In this document: positions 31,055-42,189 of the stretch, in pieces
Numbering within the stretch: the stretch's first letter is position 1
How the letters are laid out: each line of letters starts with the position of its first letter
Made by a program: the position numbers and the translations under genes
DNA from: Ariolimax columbianus
Lineage: Eukaryota > Mollusca > Gastropoda > Stylommatophora > Arionidae
Reading direction: 5' to 3'
DNA length: 64,000 nucleotides
Assembly: GCA_036924085.1 (NCBI GenBank)
Contig: JAVGWX010000018.1
Coordinates: 21,254,964 to 21,318,963, forward strand
Notes under the pieces: generated by a model
The model's input: the letters and a program-made list of their open reading frames with translations, nothing else
Databases searched by the model: none
Told to the model about the DNA's origin: nothing

Positions 31055-31465
31055 ATTGACTCAATGACTAACATAGTAATTTATTCAATGGCTAACAAAG
31101 TAATTTATACAATGGCTAACAAAGTAATTTTAACAATGACTAACAAAGTAATTTATACAATGGCTAACAAAGTAATATAAACAATGGCTAACAAAGTAAT
31201 TTATACAATGACTTACAAAGTAATTTACTCAATGACTAACAAAGTAATTTGCTCAATGGCTAACAAAGTAATTTGCTCAATGGCTAACAAAGTAATTTTC
31301 TCAATGACTTACAAAGTAATTTACTCAATGACTAACAAAGTAATTTGCTCAATGGCTAACAAAGTAATTTTCTCAATGACTAACAGAGTAATTTGCTCAA
31401 TGGCTAACAAAGTAATTTGCTCAATGGCTAACAAAGTAATTTTCTCAATGACTAACAGAGTAATG
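31055..31465. repeat. 24-bp minisatellite
   Basis: About seventeen units of AATGGCTAACAAAGTAATTT plus GCTC or TATAC form the array. The unit is eight codons, so one frame repeats MANKVICS; this is a repeat artefact rather than a gene. Confidence 0.95.
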
Positions 31466-31844
31466 TTTTTACTTGTCTTGATAAGCCAGGCTACATTTCA
31501 CTGCTCTGAGCCTTGTGACCCAGTGTTTCTATCTATAGCTTGCATTTGTATGAGGACGCTTCCCTAGCATTTGACTGTCCCCAGTCTCCCAGCAGGAAGC
31601 AGTTTCTTAGTTGTCCGAGGTGCCTGTCATAGGAAATCTATGTAACTGAAATGATGAACCTGACCTACCCGGGAGCGATATGTATACGCATTGAACTCCG
31701 TTCTAGCAATAGTCATGACTAAACGGTTTGCAATTTATTTTAAAAACAGCCACGGGGATACGATACTTAACGTCCTACACAAACGTGCTGATTAAAATCC
31801 CACCTCAATTTTTGTTACCGCCATTTGACAATAACGAATAGCAG

Positions 31845-32511
31845 GGATCAAGATGCTGAGTAGCGCATGAGCTGCAGTGGTCAGCGACCCATAGCTGACT
31901 GCTAGTGTCAGGGCCAGCGAACCAGAGCTGCCAAGACCCTTCTACAGAGATCAAGATGCTGAGCAGGGCATGAGCTGCAGTGGTCAGCGACCCATAGCTG
32001 ACTGCTAGTGTCAGGGCCAGCGAACCAGAGCTGCCAAGACCCTTCTACAGAGATCAGGATGCTGAGCAGGGCATGAGCTACAGTGGTCAGCGACCCATAG
32101 CTGACTGCTAGCGTCAGGGCCAGCGAACCAGAGCTGCCAAGACCCTTCTATAGGGATCAAGATGCTGAGCAGCGCATGAGCTGCAGTGGTCAGCGACCCA
32201 TAGCTGACTGATAGTGTCAGGGCCAGGGAACCAGAGCTGCCAAGACCCTTCTACGCCTCCGCGCGGTGATCCTGGATAACAGGCGGCAGCAAGGCAGACT
32301 GGCTAAGGAGAAGGGATCGAAGAGGGAATGCTAACCCGGTACTCAAAAAATGCTTGCTGAAGTCGGATGTGTTGGACCGAAAGTTGCAAATATCGCAGTC
32401 AAGCTGTAAACTACGACACAACGCATTCCGTTCTCTGGACTACATTCTGCTACTTAAGCCCTTTCAGTGTTTGGTAGTGGGAGATTGAGAACGAACGAAG
32501 CCAAGCCAGCT
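31845..32511 (+). mobile_element. Family C retroposon with four tandem head units
   Basis: The 103-base head (GATCAAGATGCTGAGCAG to CAAGACCCTTCTAC) is present at 31,846, 31,949, 32,052 and 32,155. The single-copy body follows: GGTGATCCTGGATAACAGGC, GCTAAGGAGAAGGGATCGAA, GCTGAAGTCGGATGTGTTGG and GGGAGATTGAGAACGAACG. An exact 15-base duplication, AATAACGAATAGCAG, brackets the whole unit at 31,830-31,844 and 32,512-32,526, so all four heads lie within one insertion. Compare the single-headed copies at 2,399 and 9,168. Confidence 0.95.
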
Positions 32512-32526
32512 AATAACGAATAGCAG

Positions 32527-33395
32527 TGTCGAATTTCCTGGCGCCAAGACCGCTCCAACGTCAAGACGTACCACAATTTTAAAATGCAGAAGTTTGAAAA
32601 AAAAAGAATCGTCTTTTTCATTTCGTATATCCTGTTCTGGCTTTCAGAGTCAGGTTATGAAGAGATCTCTAGAAACCAGCCCTACTGTGTACCTCATGCA
32701 CAGTTGCATTCGCCACCTCAGATACGGCAGCAAGCAACTTTTTTCGTATCATTGTTTATTGGGGTGGTAGGGGGGGTTAGGGAATTCTGTATGTTGGTAG
32801 CCGTGTCACGTGGCCAAACCATTTTATTTTATGGATTTTATTGTAGTCTAATACTGGTGTAGTTCCCCACCAGTCTCCTGAGGTCATCATTTCTGATCAT
32901 GTCTCTCCTTGCTACACCCAATACTTTTCGTAGGCATTTCATGTCTGCTGTTACGAATTGTCGTTCTTCAGTGTACGCTAGTGTCCTGTTTTGACATTAG
33001 TAGTATAGTGTCATTATAGCGAAGCATTGTTAGATTCTTGTGTGCGGGGATTTTAGTATTTCATTGTTATTTGTTAGCAATATTCGTATACATTAGCCAA
33101 CTGGTTTGTCGTCGTTGTTATCTTGTCCACTCCTTGATACATGTCTGTGTTGGTTGTACACTTGGGTTAAGGCCTGTTACTATAATTATGCAGCAATCTC
33201 GTATGTACTGCTGTGTTTCGCATAGCGATGCCGTTTATAGTTTCTCTGTCGAGAGCAACAGGAAATATAGAAATATTAGATAATAAATATGGGAGGTAAA
33301 ATAACAACAGACAATCGGGGTTTGTTCTCCTCCTATAATATACTGAACATGTTTGATTCGCCATGATCCCTTTCGTGTTGAGCGTGGAGTGGGCC
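32527..33395. other. Unassigned sequence
   Basis: Open frames at 32,584-32,862 and 33,038-33,283 (+) are hydrophobic or Cys-rich by chance composition. No family is recognised. Confidence 0.45.
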
Positions 33396-34462
33396 CAGTG
33401 TTAGATCATGAACCTAGTCTTCCATGTTGTAAGAGGAATGGACAGCAATGTTTCGCCATAGTCCCTTGTCTTCCATTTTGTTTAGGGGACTAGCCAGTAA
33501 TGTTACGTCATCAACCTAGTCTTCCATGTTTTTTAGGGTACTGGTCAGCAATGTTACGCCATGGTTCCTTGTCTTCCATGTTGTTTAAGGTACTGGTCAC
33601 CAATGTTACGTCATGAACCTAGTTTTCCGTATTGTAAGGGCCAGCAATGTTACGCCATGATTCCATGTCTTCCATGTTGTTTAAGGTACTGGTCACCAAT
33701 GTTACGTCATGAACCTAGTCTTCCGTATTGTAAGGGCCAGCAATGTTACGCCATGATTCCATGTCTTCCATGTTGTTTAAGGTACTGGTCACCAATGTTA
33801 CGTCATGAACCTAGTCTTCCGTATTGTAAGGGCCAGCAATGTTACGCCATGAGTCCATGTCTTCCATGTTGTTTAAAATACTGGTCAGCAATGTTACGTC
33901 ATGAACCTAGTCTTCCGTATTGTAAGGGCCAGCAATGTTACGACATGATTCCATGTCTTCCATGTTGTTTAAGGTACTGGTCAGCAATGTTACGTCATGA
34001 ACCTAGTCTTCCGTATTGTAAGGGCCAGCAATGTTGCGCCATGAACCTAGTCTTCCTTATTGTAAGGGCCAGCAATGTTTCGTCATGAACCTAGTCTTCC
34101 GTATTGTAAGGGCCAGCAATGTTACGCCATGATTCCATGTCTTCCATGTTGTTTAAGGTACTGGTCAGCAATGTTACGTCATGAACCTAGTCTTCCGCAT
34201 TGTAAGGGCCAGCAATGTTACGCCATGATTCCATGTCTTCCATGTTGTTTAAGGTACTGGTCAGCAATGTTACGTCATGAACCTAGTCTTCCGTATTGTA
34301 AGGGCCAGCAATGTTGCGCCATGAACCTAGTCTTCCTTATTGTAAGGGCCAGCAATGTTTCGTCATGAACCTAGTCTTCCGTATTGTAAGGGCCAGCAAT
34401 GTTACGCCATGATTCCATGTCTTCCATGTTGTTTAAGGTACTGGTCAGCAATGTTGCGCCAT
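33396..34462. repeat. 96-bp higher-order minisatellite
   Basis: Each 96-base unit is made of two related ~48-base halves: CTGGTCAGCAATGTTACGTC with ATGAACCTAGTCTTCCGTAT, and GGCCAGCAATGTTACGCCAT with GATTCCATGTCTTCCATGTT. Early units at 33,396-33,600 are diverged and later ones nearly identical. A shortened variant block at 34,030-34,090 recurs at 34,310-34,375. Because 96 is divisible by three, open frames of 97 and 175 codons run through it; they are not genes. Confidence 0.95.
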
Positions 34463-34589
34463 GGTAGCTCGTAATCCATATTAAGCGTAAAAGGGGAGCA
34501 ATGTTTCAAAATCTTTTCAGCGTGACGGACAGGCAGGGATTTGTCCATTACAGCATAGGCTGGTGCCCCATTAATTGAATATTTTTCTG

Positions 34590-34890
34590 TTTTGATTATC
34601 TTAGTCTTAGTCGACCTGTACTTCTAAAGGAGCATACACCCCTGTACAGGTCCCATCTCTGATGTGAGCTGGATATAGCCAGGAAGAGGATTTCTTGCTT
34701 AGCGGGCTAGGCTCGAGCAGCTTATTACTCTACTATGGAGGGTAGTTAACTGATGTGCGAGTCCATCTCAATAGACTCAAAACACTAGAGCGAAGTAGAC
34801 ACGCAGCCTGTTAGGCTCCATCTATGCTGCTCTTAACAAACCCCCTAACCATGGCCTGCGTTAATCCATGTCACACAGTTATCTGGATTC
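34590..34890. mobile_element. Half-copy of foldback family G
   Basis: GTCTTAGTCGACCTGTACTT, GGGCTAGGCTCGAGCAGCTT, GATGTGCGAGTCCATCTC, GACACGCAGCCTGTTAGGCT and CATCTATGCTGC match the 2,287-3,225 element. The first two blocks match the reverse complement of its right end and the others its left arm. Only one arm is present here. Confidence 0.8.
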
Positions 34891-35069
34891 TGTATATACA
34901 TGAGTTTACACGCGTGCTTAGGCAATTCTATGACTTTATTACCATTTACTGATACCAGTGAAACATTTTTAGTCGGTTTTGGTACGACTTTTAAAAAAAA
35001 AGTAATTAATTAAATTTAATAATACTAAAACACGAGAATATAAATCATATCTTGGAACTTAGTAGAAAA

Positions 35070-35070
<1 letters not shown>

Positions 35071-35145
<75 letters not shown>
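35071..35145. repeat. (TA)n microsatellite
   Basis: About 75 bases of perfect TA repeat immediately precede the family D element. Confidence 0.97.
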
Positions 35146-35149
<4 letters not shown>

Positions 35150-36010
35150 TGTTTCGTTGTTGTTTAACGCTCACAGTAAGTAAGTTTACTTTTTTTGTGC
35201 GCCCTGAAAATGGCGTTAAGTGGCGGGTTCTAGTGGTTTCCTCACATCTCGAGCATGGGGGTGAAGGTGCTCCACGATCTTCCTGGCAGTTGTTCTTTGT
35301 ATGGCTGGCTCTAGCTGCGTGTCAGTTGTTAATACGTGGTTCACGTCCATTCACATCTCGTCGGGCAGACTGTCTTGATTACAGCCTGTTTCTGGGATAC
35401 GCTACATGAAAGAGAGATAGTGGTCTTGGGCTATATATTGTGCTTGACCCTAACGCGACGTCCTGGTTAGTGTGTTGTGGGCTGGCGCAGACGTGACGTC
35501 CTGGTTAGTGTGTTGTGGGCTGAAACAGACTTGACGTCCGGGTCAGTGTGTTGAGGGCTGGCGCAGACGCGACGTCCTGGCTAGTGTGTTGTGGGCTGGC
35601 GCAGACGTGACGTCCTGGTCAGTGTGTTGTGGGCTGGCGCAGACGCGACGTCCTGGTTAGTGTGTTCTGGGCTGGCGCAGACGCGACGTCCTGGTTAGTA
35701 TGTTGTGCCTGATCCTGACGCGACGTCCTGGTCAGTATGTCGTAGCTGACCCTGACGCGACGTCCTGGTTAGTATGTCGTAGCTGACCTTGACGCGACGT
35801 GCTGGTTAGTATGTCGTAGCTGACCCTGACGCGACGTCCTGGTTAGTATGTTGTAGCTGACCCTGACGCGACGTCCTGGTTAGTATGTTGTGGGCTGGCG
35901 CAGACGTGACCCCCTGGCCAGTATGTTATGCCTGACCCTGACACGACGTCCTAGTCAGTGTGTTGTGCCTGAACCTGACGCGACGTCCTGGTCAGTGTGT
36001 TGTGCTGACC
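35150..36010 (-). mobile_element. Family D retroposon with an expanded distal minisatellite
   Basis: Left part (35,150-35,430): GTTTAACGCTCACAGTAAG, TTTGTGCGCCCTGAAAATGG, CGTTAAGTGGCGGGTTCTAG and GCTACATGAAAGAG, shared with 47,325 and 59,965. On the minus strand the left edge would be an AAC-type tail, so I orient the element minus. Its far end, a single GACGTCCTGGTCAGTATGTT-type motif in the other copies, is here about fifteen tandem units of 36-38 bases (35,435-36,010), in two variants (GGGCTGGCGCAGACG and AGCTGACCCTGACG). Confidence 0.8.
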
Positions 36011-36825
36011 ACAGTAGCGGCTTAATTAAATATAAGCATCACGCATTTAACTGTAGATCTAATTATAAAACAAGTTAATTTACACAAAACACAAAAATTA
36101 GTTAGTGATATTATCCGCATATTAGTGACTGATCAGCGATTGATGGCTCGCGGGCCAACACAGGTCCTCAGATCACCACCGGTTCAGAAATTGGTACTGT
36201 GATGTACTAGTTATGCTGGAAGCATCGTTTCTCTTACTTTGAGCTGTCAAACTTTAGACTGTCTTACTTTGGACTGTCTTACTTTGGACTTACATGAGCT
36301 CATCATGTCCAGACCACCAGTGCGCCGCCACTGAATTTTTGTTTCCGATCTGGAGGCGCCTGTAATGGGATGTGATTGTAGATCTATTTGTTGTATTACA
36401 GTTCTATTGGATGTACCAGAGTCATATCCTGAATTATTGAAGCTTATTATATGAGCGACGGCAGTAACATTCTGTTGCAGGCTGTTATTTTTCTCTCGTC
36501 AAACTCCTTATTTTCTTTGCATTTTAGTCATCATTTTTTAATTATACCAGGGGAGCTAAAACCATTGGGAGTGGGCTACTTGACCTGGGGCCATTCAGAC
36601 TTTTAATCATGCCCCCCCCCCCCCTCATTCCGCCCCTTCCTCCTCAATCCCAGGTATGGCATTTTTTTGTCCGGTCAATGAGCCGATACTGGTATATCTG
36701 TTTTTTAACAGCTCCTGAAAAGAACGCCCGGCTTCTAGACAAGCGCGCGCAGCTGGTACTGCTATGTTTTCGCTTAATTTCTAGTTGTTGTGTTTACCAA
36801 AAACTACGCTCGAGTCTCAGGATCT
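36011..36825. other. Unassigned; C-run
   Basis: Contains three near-repeats of GACTGTCTTACTTTGGACTG at 36,250-36,290 and a C12-like run at 36,611-36,624. No gene recognised. Confidence 0.45.
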
Positions 36826-37130
36826 ATCATGAAACTATCAAGGTTATATACTTGCGGTTGCGTGAATTACTCTCGTGTTTCTGGACCTATCATGAAACTA
36901 TCAAGGTTATTTACTTGCGGGTGCGTGAATTACTCTCGTGTTTCTGGACCTATCATGAAACTATCAAGGATATATACTTGCGGGTGCGTGAATTACTCTC
37001 GTGTTTCTGGACCTATCATGAAACTATCAAGGTTATATGCTTGCGGATGCGTGAATTACTCTCGTATTTCTGGACCTATCCGGAAACTATTAAGGTTATA
37101 TTCTTGCTGGTGCGTGAATTTAATAAATCT
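36826..37130. repeat. 63-bp minisatellite, five units
   Basis: Units contain CATGAAACTATCAAGGTTAT, ATACTTGCGGGTGCGTGAAT and TACTCTCGTGTTTCTGGACC. The 21-codon period leaves two forward frames open; the fifth unit is the most diverged. Confidence 0.95.
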
Positions 37131-37563
37131 CTTGATTATTAACGATTTAGATTAATAATTTTAAGAAATAGTTTTTATTGTGTTTTGTTTGATTTTAGTA
37201 AAAATGATCACATATGCATTTAACAAAAACTTAATTTAAAATGGCATGTAATTGCCAAAAACAAACAGCTGTTTCTGCAGTGAAGTTGTTGAGAATTTCA
37301 TTTTAAAAATGGACTAATTTATACTTGTCTGTGGAAACGCATGGAAAACATGCTAGTTTAATATGTGATAAAACGTCATGACAAAAAGCATGCAACCTAC
37401 TTCGACAGTCCCCTGGGACAGCTACGCACATGCAAACTAAATCTTCTAAACAAATAATTTTGATAACTACAATCAGTTTTTAAGAAAGTATTAGAGAATC
37501 TTGCGAGTTATTTATAAGTATGATATCATTGTACATAAACTTACAGTTAACCCGCACAGCGAG
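37131..37563. other. Unassigned AT-rich sequence
   Basis: Nothing recognised. Confidence 0.5.
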
Positions 37564-37850
37564 GAACAACATATACTCATAAACACTAAAACACGACAAA
37601 GACAGTGAGCACTGACCTAAAGTTATAACTTAACTTAGCTTAACGTCTTTTTAGAACAACATATATTCATAAACACTAAAACACGACAAACACAGTGAGC
37701 ACTGACCTAAAGTTATAACTTAACTTAGCTTAACGTCTTTTTAGAACAACATATATTCATAAGCACTAAAACACGACAAAGACAGTGAGCACTGACAAGG
37801 CGAACACCAGACCTAAAGTTAAAACTTAACTTAGCTTAACGTCTTTTGAC
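37564..37850. repeat. 90-bp tandem repeat, three units
   Basis: Units start GAACAACATATATTCATAAA at 37,564, 37,654 and 37,744 and contain CTAAAGTTATAACTTAACTT and AGCTTAACGTCTTTT. The third carries a 12-base insertion. Confidence 0.93.
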
Positions 37851-38139
37851 TGATTTTGAAGACTGCATAGTTTGAATACACCCAGTTTCATATACATTTC
37901 CTTGCTCTCAAAGCTAGGCGCATCCAATCATTTCTTGAATGAAATAATTCTCCTAAAGAAGCAACAAGTTAAGAACGTCGGGAGTTTGGAATATTTTCAC
38001 CCTACTAAAAGCAGCAACGGAGGTTTCCAAAAATAGATAAAGAGAACGCTGACCATGGTATTATAGATGTTAATTACAATGAAAAACGTATGGCAGAACA
38101 CTAACAAAATGACAAACAAAGATCTTCCATTTTTACCTG

Positions 38140-38735
38140 TGGCAACGTACGGATCCTATAAACCGTGCATAAGAAGATTGAATTCTTCTACTAAAGTGTT
38201 ACAGATGGGTGCTCAAAATGGCAACATACGGATGGGAGACATATTCAATCCTATAAACCGTGCGCAAGAAGATTGAATTCTTCTACTAAAGTGTTACAGA
38301 TGGGTGCTCAAAATGGCAACGTACGGATGGGAGACATATTCAATCCTATAAACCGTGCGCAAGAAGATTGTATTCTTCTACTAAAGTGTTACAGATGTGT
38401 GCTCAAAATAGCATGGATAGCAAACTAGAACAACGCATACATCCGACAGGAACTTGATATAGGACAAAACCGGTTAGTTAAGTACATCGCGTCTAGGAAA
38501 TTAACATATTTTGGTCATATCAAACTCTACAATGGCGTAGAAAGAACAATATTGGAAGATATGATACTTGACAAAAGAGGCAGAGACAGACCGAGGACAA
38601 CATGGACACATGACATTACAAAGGCTCAGAGATTGATATTGGCAGAGGCGGGAGAACTGGTCAGAGATAGAGTGTCTTACAGATCGGCTGCTACGAGAGG
38701 GAATGTCCGCAAATAGCATGCTATATGATGTTGAT
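38140..38735 (+). mobile_element. LINE RT C-terminal fragment with a triplicated segment
   Basis: The right part encodes CYRCVLKIAW, LDIGQNRLVKYIASRKLTYF, GHIKLYNGVERTILEDMI, LDKRGRDRPRTTWTHDITK and ELVRDRVSYRSAATRG, a typical LINE tail (pattern: ExKCYRRVLxIPWT..RLxYFGHIxRxxGLERTILEG..GRGRPRTTW). The left part, 38,140-38,400, repeats a 96-base block three times. Each block codes for TYGWETYSI, a KKIEFFY-type segment and KCYRWVLK in shifting frames. The block corresponds to 32 codons of the LINE (YGxETWTL..KKIExFExKCYRxVL). The first repeat has a 15-base deletion. Confidence 0.85.
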
Positions 38736-39064
38736 GATGTAAAGAACAAAGCGACACATTCGAAACGATATTCTTACGAAGAATTTGTGGATAACATTGT
38801 AGCAACGACCGAAGCTTTGCACCGAAATAAAGCCAATGTATTCAATAATTTAAACTTGTCTCGAACGGCTGGTACTAGAAGAGTAGAAGGACTGGCTATC
38901 ATTCATATTCTGTTCTGTGGCTAATATGAAAACACCGTTTTTACCGATGCAGATCAATTGAATATTTTCATTCGTGAAATTGACAACCCAATTATAATTG
39001 TGGAAAAACTATTGGCGTTGTGTCACTTCAAAGAACCCACAAAAGGAGCAGACAATGTGGGAGC
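38736..39064. other. Unassigned sequence
   Basis: A 73-codon open frame overlaps (38,703-38,924, +); its beginning is the 3' end of the LINE and the rest is unrecognised. Confidence 0.4.
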
Positions 39065-39865
39065 TTAATCTTTTTCTTCCTCTTCTTCTTCTTCATCTAT
39101 CAACTGATGCTATTCTTCTAGTCCGGCGAGGTTCACGAAGGAGACTGTTTCCGGTTTTCATCAGTCTCACAGAGTTTTTCGAGCATGGTCGCTCCCCCAG
39201 GCCAGACTGCCCCTTTTTGTCTGTATAAGTGAGGCAATCTTGCAGGATATGTTCTGATGTTTGCTTGGGTGCTCCACAATTTCATGTGGCTGTGTATCTA
39301 AGACCCATTCTATGGAGCTGGGCCTTGAGTCTGCTGTTATTTTCTGTTCTGAATCAGAAGATCTTTGTCTGCCAAGTTTGTCTATGCTGTCATTTTCTGA
39401 CTTGTATTATATGTGCTAGTCTCTCCATAAGATCCACATGGATTGCTTTATGAGTGTCTTTGCTTCTTTATAGCTCAATGTATGGCACGCCTGTGACCCG
39501 GCTTTTGCTAGCTCCTCAGCCTTCTCTTTTAAAGGATTCCCCAGTTTGGCAAGAATCCACTGTAGGACTATATCTGTTTGTTTTTGGGACAGCAGCCCAA
39601 TGTTATATGTTATTTTCGGTTAGTCTATCTTGTTTCGGGCTTGAGAGAGAGTTTAGAGTACGCTCCTGGAGTCTGCTAGAATTACTGTTTTCTTGTAGTT
39701 GTGATTTGGACTGTGGTAGCTATCATAACGACTCTTGCGAGATTTCACCTCCGTTTGAAAAATCTCGCTGGGTTGGCGATGGATGGACTAGTTAGCTGTG
39801 ACTGTAACAAAAGTGAGAATAGTAACACTCTAAAAGAAACAACCAATAAAATAAATAGTTACAGA
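39065..39865 (-). mobile_element. LINE fragment: RNase H and C-terminal region
   Basis: Minus-strand reading gives ILADSRSVL, NIGLLSQKQTDIVLQWILA, EKAEELAKAGSQ and SYKEAKTLIKQS, a disrupted C-terminal segment (RSSDSEQKI), then VEHPSKHQNISCKIASLIQT and ETVSFVNLAGLEE. The 3' edge is a GAAGAAGAAGAAGAGG tail at 39,070-39,097. This follows the plan of the family R LINE (RNase H LTD-x-x-V, then QWIPxHxGIxGNExAD, then knuckle, then tail). Here the RNase H His is replaced (LAKLGNPLKEKAEE) and the final Asp is lost, so it would be catalytically dead even if translated. Confidence 0.78.
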
Positions 39866-40377
39866 TTTATCAACTATCGCTGGCTACATCAATAATTAGT
39901 ATAATTTGTGTACCAAATCTCTATTTTGAAAAATCAAAAAAGTTAACACCGACGTAGTGAATTTCATTCGGGCATAGGGCTTGAGCCATCGGCAGCTTCA
40001 CTGTGACATGGGATAGTGATCAAAGAGATTGTGTCTACTTTTCCGACGTGCGCAGATTAAGAAGTTTCAAAAGTGCTCATGGAGATTTTTATGTTGAAAT
40101 ATGGCATCCAAGATTTCATGACAGTTAAAGACGTCAGTGTTCAGCGATCCAAAATGGTTGGCCAACTTTGTTCTTCTTACGGATATTTCTTTCAATTTTA
40201 ATGACATAAATCTGAAGCTTCATCCAAAAGATCAACTGGTACATGCCCTGTTTAATGACATCAGCGTTTTTAAGATGAATTTATAACTCAAAGTGCACAT
40301 TTTCAAAGCGACTAAGTAAGTAAGTAGGTTCAAATAACAGCGCTCGGAATACATCTAAATAATTCTGAAATAACTTG
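39866..40377. other. Unassigned sequence
   Basis: No feature recognised. Confidence 0.5.
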
Positions 40378-40746
40378 AAATCCTGGTATTCAAACAGGCA
40401 TGTTATTGTCTGTTGCCAGATAGATGAAGGCTTCGGCTATACCTAGTATATATTTTAGAATTTCCTGCGGCTTACTAGACCTGAGGCAATGTACAACTAA
40501 TTTGGGTAGATTTTCAACTTGAATTTTTAAAATTAGTCCCTGCAGCCATTTCGATTTCTAACTGCCAAGAGATTTTTAACGTGCTCGACACTGAACACGG
40601 GAGTCTGATCTCACTACTCAGCGATCAGGGACATTTTTACCAGAAGATCCACGTGAAAAAAATATAGGTCTCCGCCGTGATTCGAACCCGCGACCTCCAG
40701 CACCCGAGGCGGACACCTTACCTCGAGACCACTGAACCCCACTTGA
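40378..40746 (-). mobile_element. tRNA-headed SINE, family H
   Basis: The minus strand starts TGGGGTTCAGTGGTCTCGAG, with GGTAAGGTGTCCGCCTCGGG next and a perfect B box, GGTTCGAATC, then TGTTCAGTGTCGAGCACG and ends with GGCAACAGACAATAACATGC. The 3' block matches 14,118-14,240. The tRNA-like part cannot close an acceptor stem, so it is a SINE rather than a tRNA gene. Confidence 0.78.
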
Positions 40747-40979
40747 AAGAATAGCGCCGAGAATACACTCCCTAACGCGTGGCTGCGATGTTTCAGCTTC
40801 AGACGAAGTTCAGATAGAGATTACAATATTACCGCGCTCAAGAAAGGGCCATGAACGAGGTAATTAATCCTTTCTCATTAAGTGTGATGGGAAGCTGCAA
40901 ATGTAAATCTTTGACCTTCAATGTGTCTCAGGCCAGAATATCGCAATTTATGAAGCGTTTCTTCTAGAATTTTAACACC

Positions 40980-41490
40980 TGTATGTTGAAAAAGAAATCA
41001 GAAAGAGAATACGTATGGCTAAAATCGTATTCACCAACATACGACACATACTGGCATCCAAACAGATATCTCATAAATTGAAAATGAGAATTGTCAGGTG
41101 TTATGCATACTCGTTACTACATGCGGAGACAATTGGACACTGAATAACAAGTTGGTAAAGGGTATTGGATCCTTCGACATGTGGGTATATAGAAGATTAT
41201 GTCGCATTTCTTGGAAAGAGAAGAAAACAAACTTGGAGGTATTGATACAGTTGGTGGTGAAAAGAGAGTTTATGACCGAAATCAGGGATAGACAGTATAG
41301 TTATTTTGGTCATATAACAAGACACACCTCTTTGTTAAAGACCATACTGGAGGGTACGGTAGAAGGCAGACAACGTTATAAGTGGGTGGATAACATCAGG
41401 GGATGGACTGGAAAAATCATGTTAGAGTGCACAGCTGCGGTGAAAGATAGAGTACACTGGAGATCCAGTCGACTTTCAATGCAGATATGA
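40980..41490 (+). mobile_element. LINE RT C-terminal fragment
   Basis: Codons for EIRKRIRMAKIVFTNIRHIL and SHKLKMRIVRCYAYSLLHAE are followed by a frameshift. The frame to 41,490 then reads FDMWVYRRLCRISWKEKKTN, LEVLIQLVVKREFMTEIRDR, YSYFGHITRHTSLLKTILEG, GRQRYKWVDNIRGWTG and DRVHWRSS. It matches the tail of another LINE family (pattern: FEMWIYRRxxRISWKEKKTNxEVL..SYFGHIxRH..TILEG..WxDDIxxWTG). The fingers, palm and endonuclease are absent. The downstream boundary is near the stop at 41,488. Confidence 0.85.
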
Positions 41491-41663
41491 CACTTGAACT
41501 GAACTGAATGTTGACAATTTTGAAAACGGTAAATTTAAGCATTGTTTGCCACAATAATTTTCTCCCCCGATAGCGCGTATTTATGTGAACATGTATGTTC
41601 ACTCTAAGACATAATTGAGGGAGAAATGACTGATTTTCGTCTGAATCACTTCCGCCGATCGGC

Positions 41664-42062
41664 CACTATATAAATAGCCCACTGAATGGCTACAACATAA
41701 ATAAACAAAAGCCGCTGATTAGCTATAATATAAATAGATCCTAACCCACCGATTGTCTACCACATAAACATATCATAACCCGCTGATTGGTTAACACATA
41801 AATAGGTCATAACCTGCTCATTGGCTACCACATAAACAGATCATAACCTTCCAATTGGCTACCACATAAATAAACATAACCCACTGATTGGCTACCACAT
41901 AAAAAACATTACCCACTGATTAGCTACCACATAAACAGATCATAACCCGCTGATTGTATCCACATACATATCTCATAACCCGCTGATTAGCTACAACGTA
42001 TAGAGATCATAATCCGCTGATTGCCTACAACATAAATAGATCATAACCTTGAATTATTGTAA
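41664..42062. repeat. ~34-bp minisatellite
   Basis: About eleven diverged units of CATAACCCGCTGATTGGCTA plus CCACATAAATAGAT make up the array. Confidence 0.9.
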
Positions 42063-42189
42063 AACATAAAGTAAGATTTTTCATTAACTGAGTCTGACAC
42101 TGCATTCATTGATATCGTATTGGAGAGTTGAGAAACATCTCTCAAGTGAAATAGTTTCTCAGTGTTGCTGCTGCTGATATGTAAGGTGC

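Noticed and set aside
31184..31567. MANKVICS-repeat protein
   Set aside because: A 24-bp minisatellite read in the one open frame; the non-repeat C-terminal part is short and unrecognised.
33561..34368. 175- and 97-codon Cys/Pro-rich open frames resembling secreted repeat proteins
   Set aside because: The 96-bp repeat unit is a multiple of three, so openness is preserved by copying. The peptide period equals the DNA period and no signal peptide or exon boundary is apparent.
36609..37155. 177- and 121-codon open frames
   Set aside because: Most of their length is the 63-bp minisatellite (21-codon period); the preceding part begins in a C-run.
40670..40746. Possible functional tRNA gene on the minus strand
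   Set aside because: The B box is perfect, but the 5' and 3' acceptor strands do not pair and SINE body sequence shared with 14.1 kb follows directly.
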